A stretch of 64,000 nucleotides of DNA from SB11 sp965222995 (GTDB taxonomy: Bacteria; Bacteroidota; Bacteroidia; UBA8524), in contig OZ244977.1 in assembly GCA_965222995.1 (NCBI GenBank), forward strand, positions 2,728,001 to 2,792,000, given 5' to 3'. Position 1 is the stretch's first letter; each line of letters begins with the position of its first letter. The position numbers were made by a program, and so were the translations under genes. The notes under the pieces are model-generated. The model searched no databases. It saw only the letters and a list, made by a program, of their open reading frames with translations, and was not told where the DNA came from. This document shows positions 63,140 to 64,000 of the stretch, piece after piece.

Positions 63140-64000
63140 TTATTTCTTGCTACCAAACTCCATTAAGTAAGCTTTTATAAAATCATCCAACTCACCATCC
63201 AATACAGCTTGTGCATTACTTGTTTCATAATTAGTCCGCAAATCTTTTACCAATTTATATGGATGCAACACATAGCTGCGTATTTGCGAGCCCCATTCTA
63301 TCTTTTTCTTGCCTGCCTCAACCTCAGCCTTAGCCTCATTACGTTTCCGCATTTCCAGTTCATACAATTGCGATTTCAGCATTTGCAAAGCTCGCTCACG
63401 GTTACCCAATTGGCTACGTTCTATTTGGCAAACCACAACAATACCCGTAGGTATATGTTTCATTTGCACCTTGGTTTCCACCTTGTTCACGTTTTGTCCG
63501 CCCGCACCGCCTGAGCGAGCAGTGGTTACCTCTAAATCAGCAGGGTTTATCTCAATATCAATACCTTCATCTACCACAGGGTACACATATACCGATGTAA
63601 ACGAAGTATGCCTGCGTGCATTACTATCAAAAGGAGAAATCCGTACTAAACGGTGTACACCGTTCTCCCCTTTCAGGTAGCCATAAGCAAACTCACCATC
63701 TACCTGCAAACTGCACGATTTAATGCCTGCACCCTCACCCGCCTGATATTCCAATTCAGTAACCTTAAACCCACTTTTCTCCCCCCACATTATATACATT
63801 CGCATTAGCATTTCTGCCCAATCTTGGCTTTCCGTGCCCCCGGCACCTGCATTTATATTAATAATAGCACCCAACTGGTCTTCCTCACCACTCAACATGT
63901 TTTTAAACTCCAGCTCATCCACCGCCTTAATAGTAGTATCGTATTGGGTTTCCAATTCGCCGTCAACCTCCTCACCCATTTCAGCAAACTCGTGCAAAAC
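63140..64000 (-). CDS. prfB: Peptide chain release factor 2, 5' part outside window
   Basis: Last 286 or so codons; the N-terminal part, where the programmed frameshift site of most prfB genes lies, is beyond the right edge. Release factor recognising UAA and UGA. The codon-reading SPF tripeptide is in ISPFDSNARRHTSF, and the peptide-release GGQ is in SGGAGGQNVNKVETKV. Domain 2 and 3 order is normal (INAGAGGTESQDWAEMLMRMY at the front of the fragment). No break or truncation inside the visible portion. Confidence 0.96.
   Translation of the reverse strand, partial: VLHEFAEMGEEVDGELETQYDTTIKAVDELEFKNMLSGEEDQLGAIININAGAGGTESQDWAEMLMRMYIMWGEKSGFKVTELEYQAGEGAGIKSCSLQVDGEFAYGYLKGENGVHRLVRISPFDSNARRHTSFTSVYVYPVVDEGIDIEINPADLEVTTARSGGAGGQNVNKVETKVQMKHIPTGIVVVCQIERSQLGNRERALQMLKSQLYELEMRKRNEAKAEVEAGKKKIEWGSQIRSYVLHPYKLVKDLRTNYETSNAQAVLDGELDDFIKAYLMEFGSKK

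Overview
The window comes from a low-GC member of the Bacteroidota. Evidence: a protein ending in a type IX secretion (T9SS) sorting domain, another ending in a gliding-motility-type C-terminal domain, many 16-22 residue lipoprotein signals, WG-repeat, LruC, DUF4856/imelysin and Y_Y_Y-type hybrid sensor proteins, almost no Shine-Dalgarno sequences, and repeated matches to the Bacteroidota promoter (TTTG, about 20 bp, TAnnTTTG). Genus cannot be decided from what is here. I see no rRNA, tRNA, insertion sequence, prophage or CRISPR array.

Layout. 1-8 kb: an imelysin-like/DUF4856 lipoprotein pair, a WG-repeat protein with a stand-alone EF-Tu domain-III-like protein, an AsmA-like DUF748 protein, a YihY/BrkB membrane protein, a T9SS cargo protein and thymidine kinase. 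8-17 kb: a Bacteroidota-specific acidic-linker protein, a ComEC channel without a metallo-beta-lactamase domain, then a six-gene operon with spacings of -1 to 26 nt (enoyl-CoA hydratase, TatD nuclease, NodU/TobZ-type carbamoyltransferase, HExxH protein, PKHD-type dioxygenase, aspartyl/asparaginyl hydroxylase-like dioxygenase). 17-24 kb: acetyltransferase and methyltransferase, a 1508-residue repeat surface protein, RlmN. 24-34 kb: a signalling block with two single receivers, two large hybrid kinases, a sugar transferase with a degenerate receiver-like N-terminus, and a YciO-type protein.

34-50 kb: an SPFH lipoprotein, Mn-type superoxide dismutase with a palindrome at its promoter, a 2120-residue alpha-2-macroglobulin-like protein with an intact CxEQ thioester motif, a GH10 xylanase, an ABC exporter flanked by two paralogous secreted proteins, tryptophanase, two related lipoproteins and FabD. 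50-57 kb: two paralogous LruC-domain lipoproteins separated by 1.3 kb of non-coding DNA. 57-64 kb: Hpt protein, FIST-domain protein, an eight-PAS histidine kinase, an outer-membrane barrel protein and the 3' part of prfB.

The strongest candidate for something undescribed is the 1.3 kb between the LruC genes. It holds an array of about five short, promoter-like and terminator-capped units, repeated roughly every 215-250 bp. Three share a 35-bp upstream block that ends exactly 21 bp before a TAYATTTG box, and their terminator stems show compensatory base changes. Part of the block recurs at the first LruC promoter. They look like tandem small RNA genes, or duplicated LruC promoter-leaders, of unknown function.
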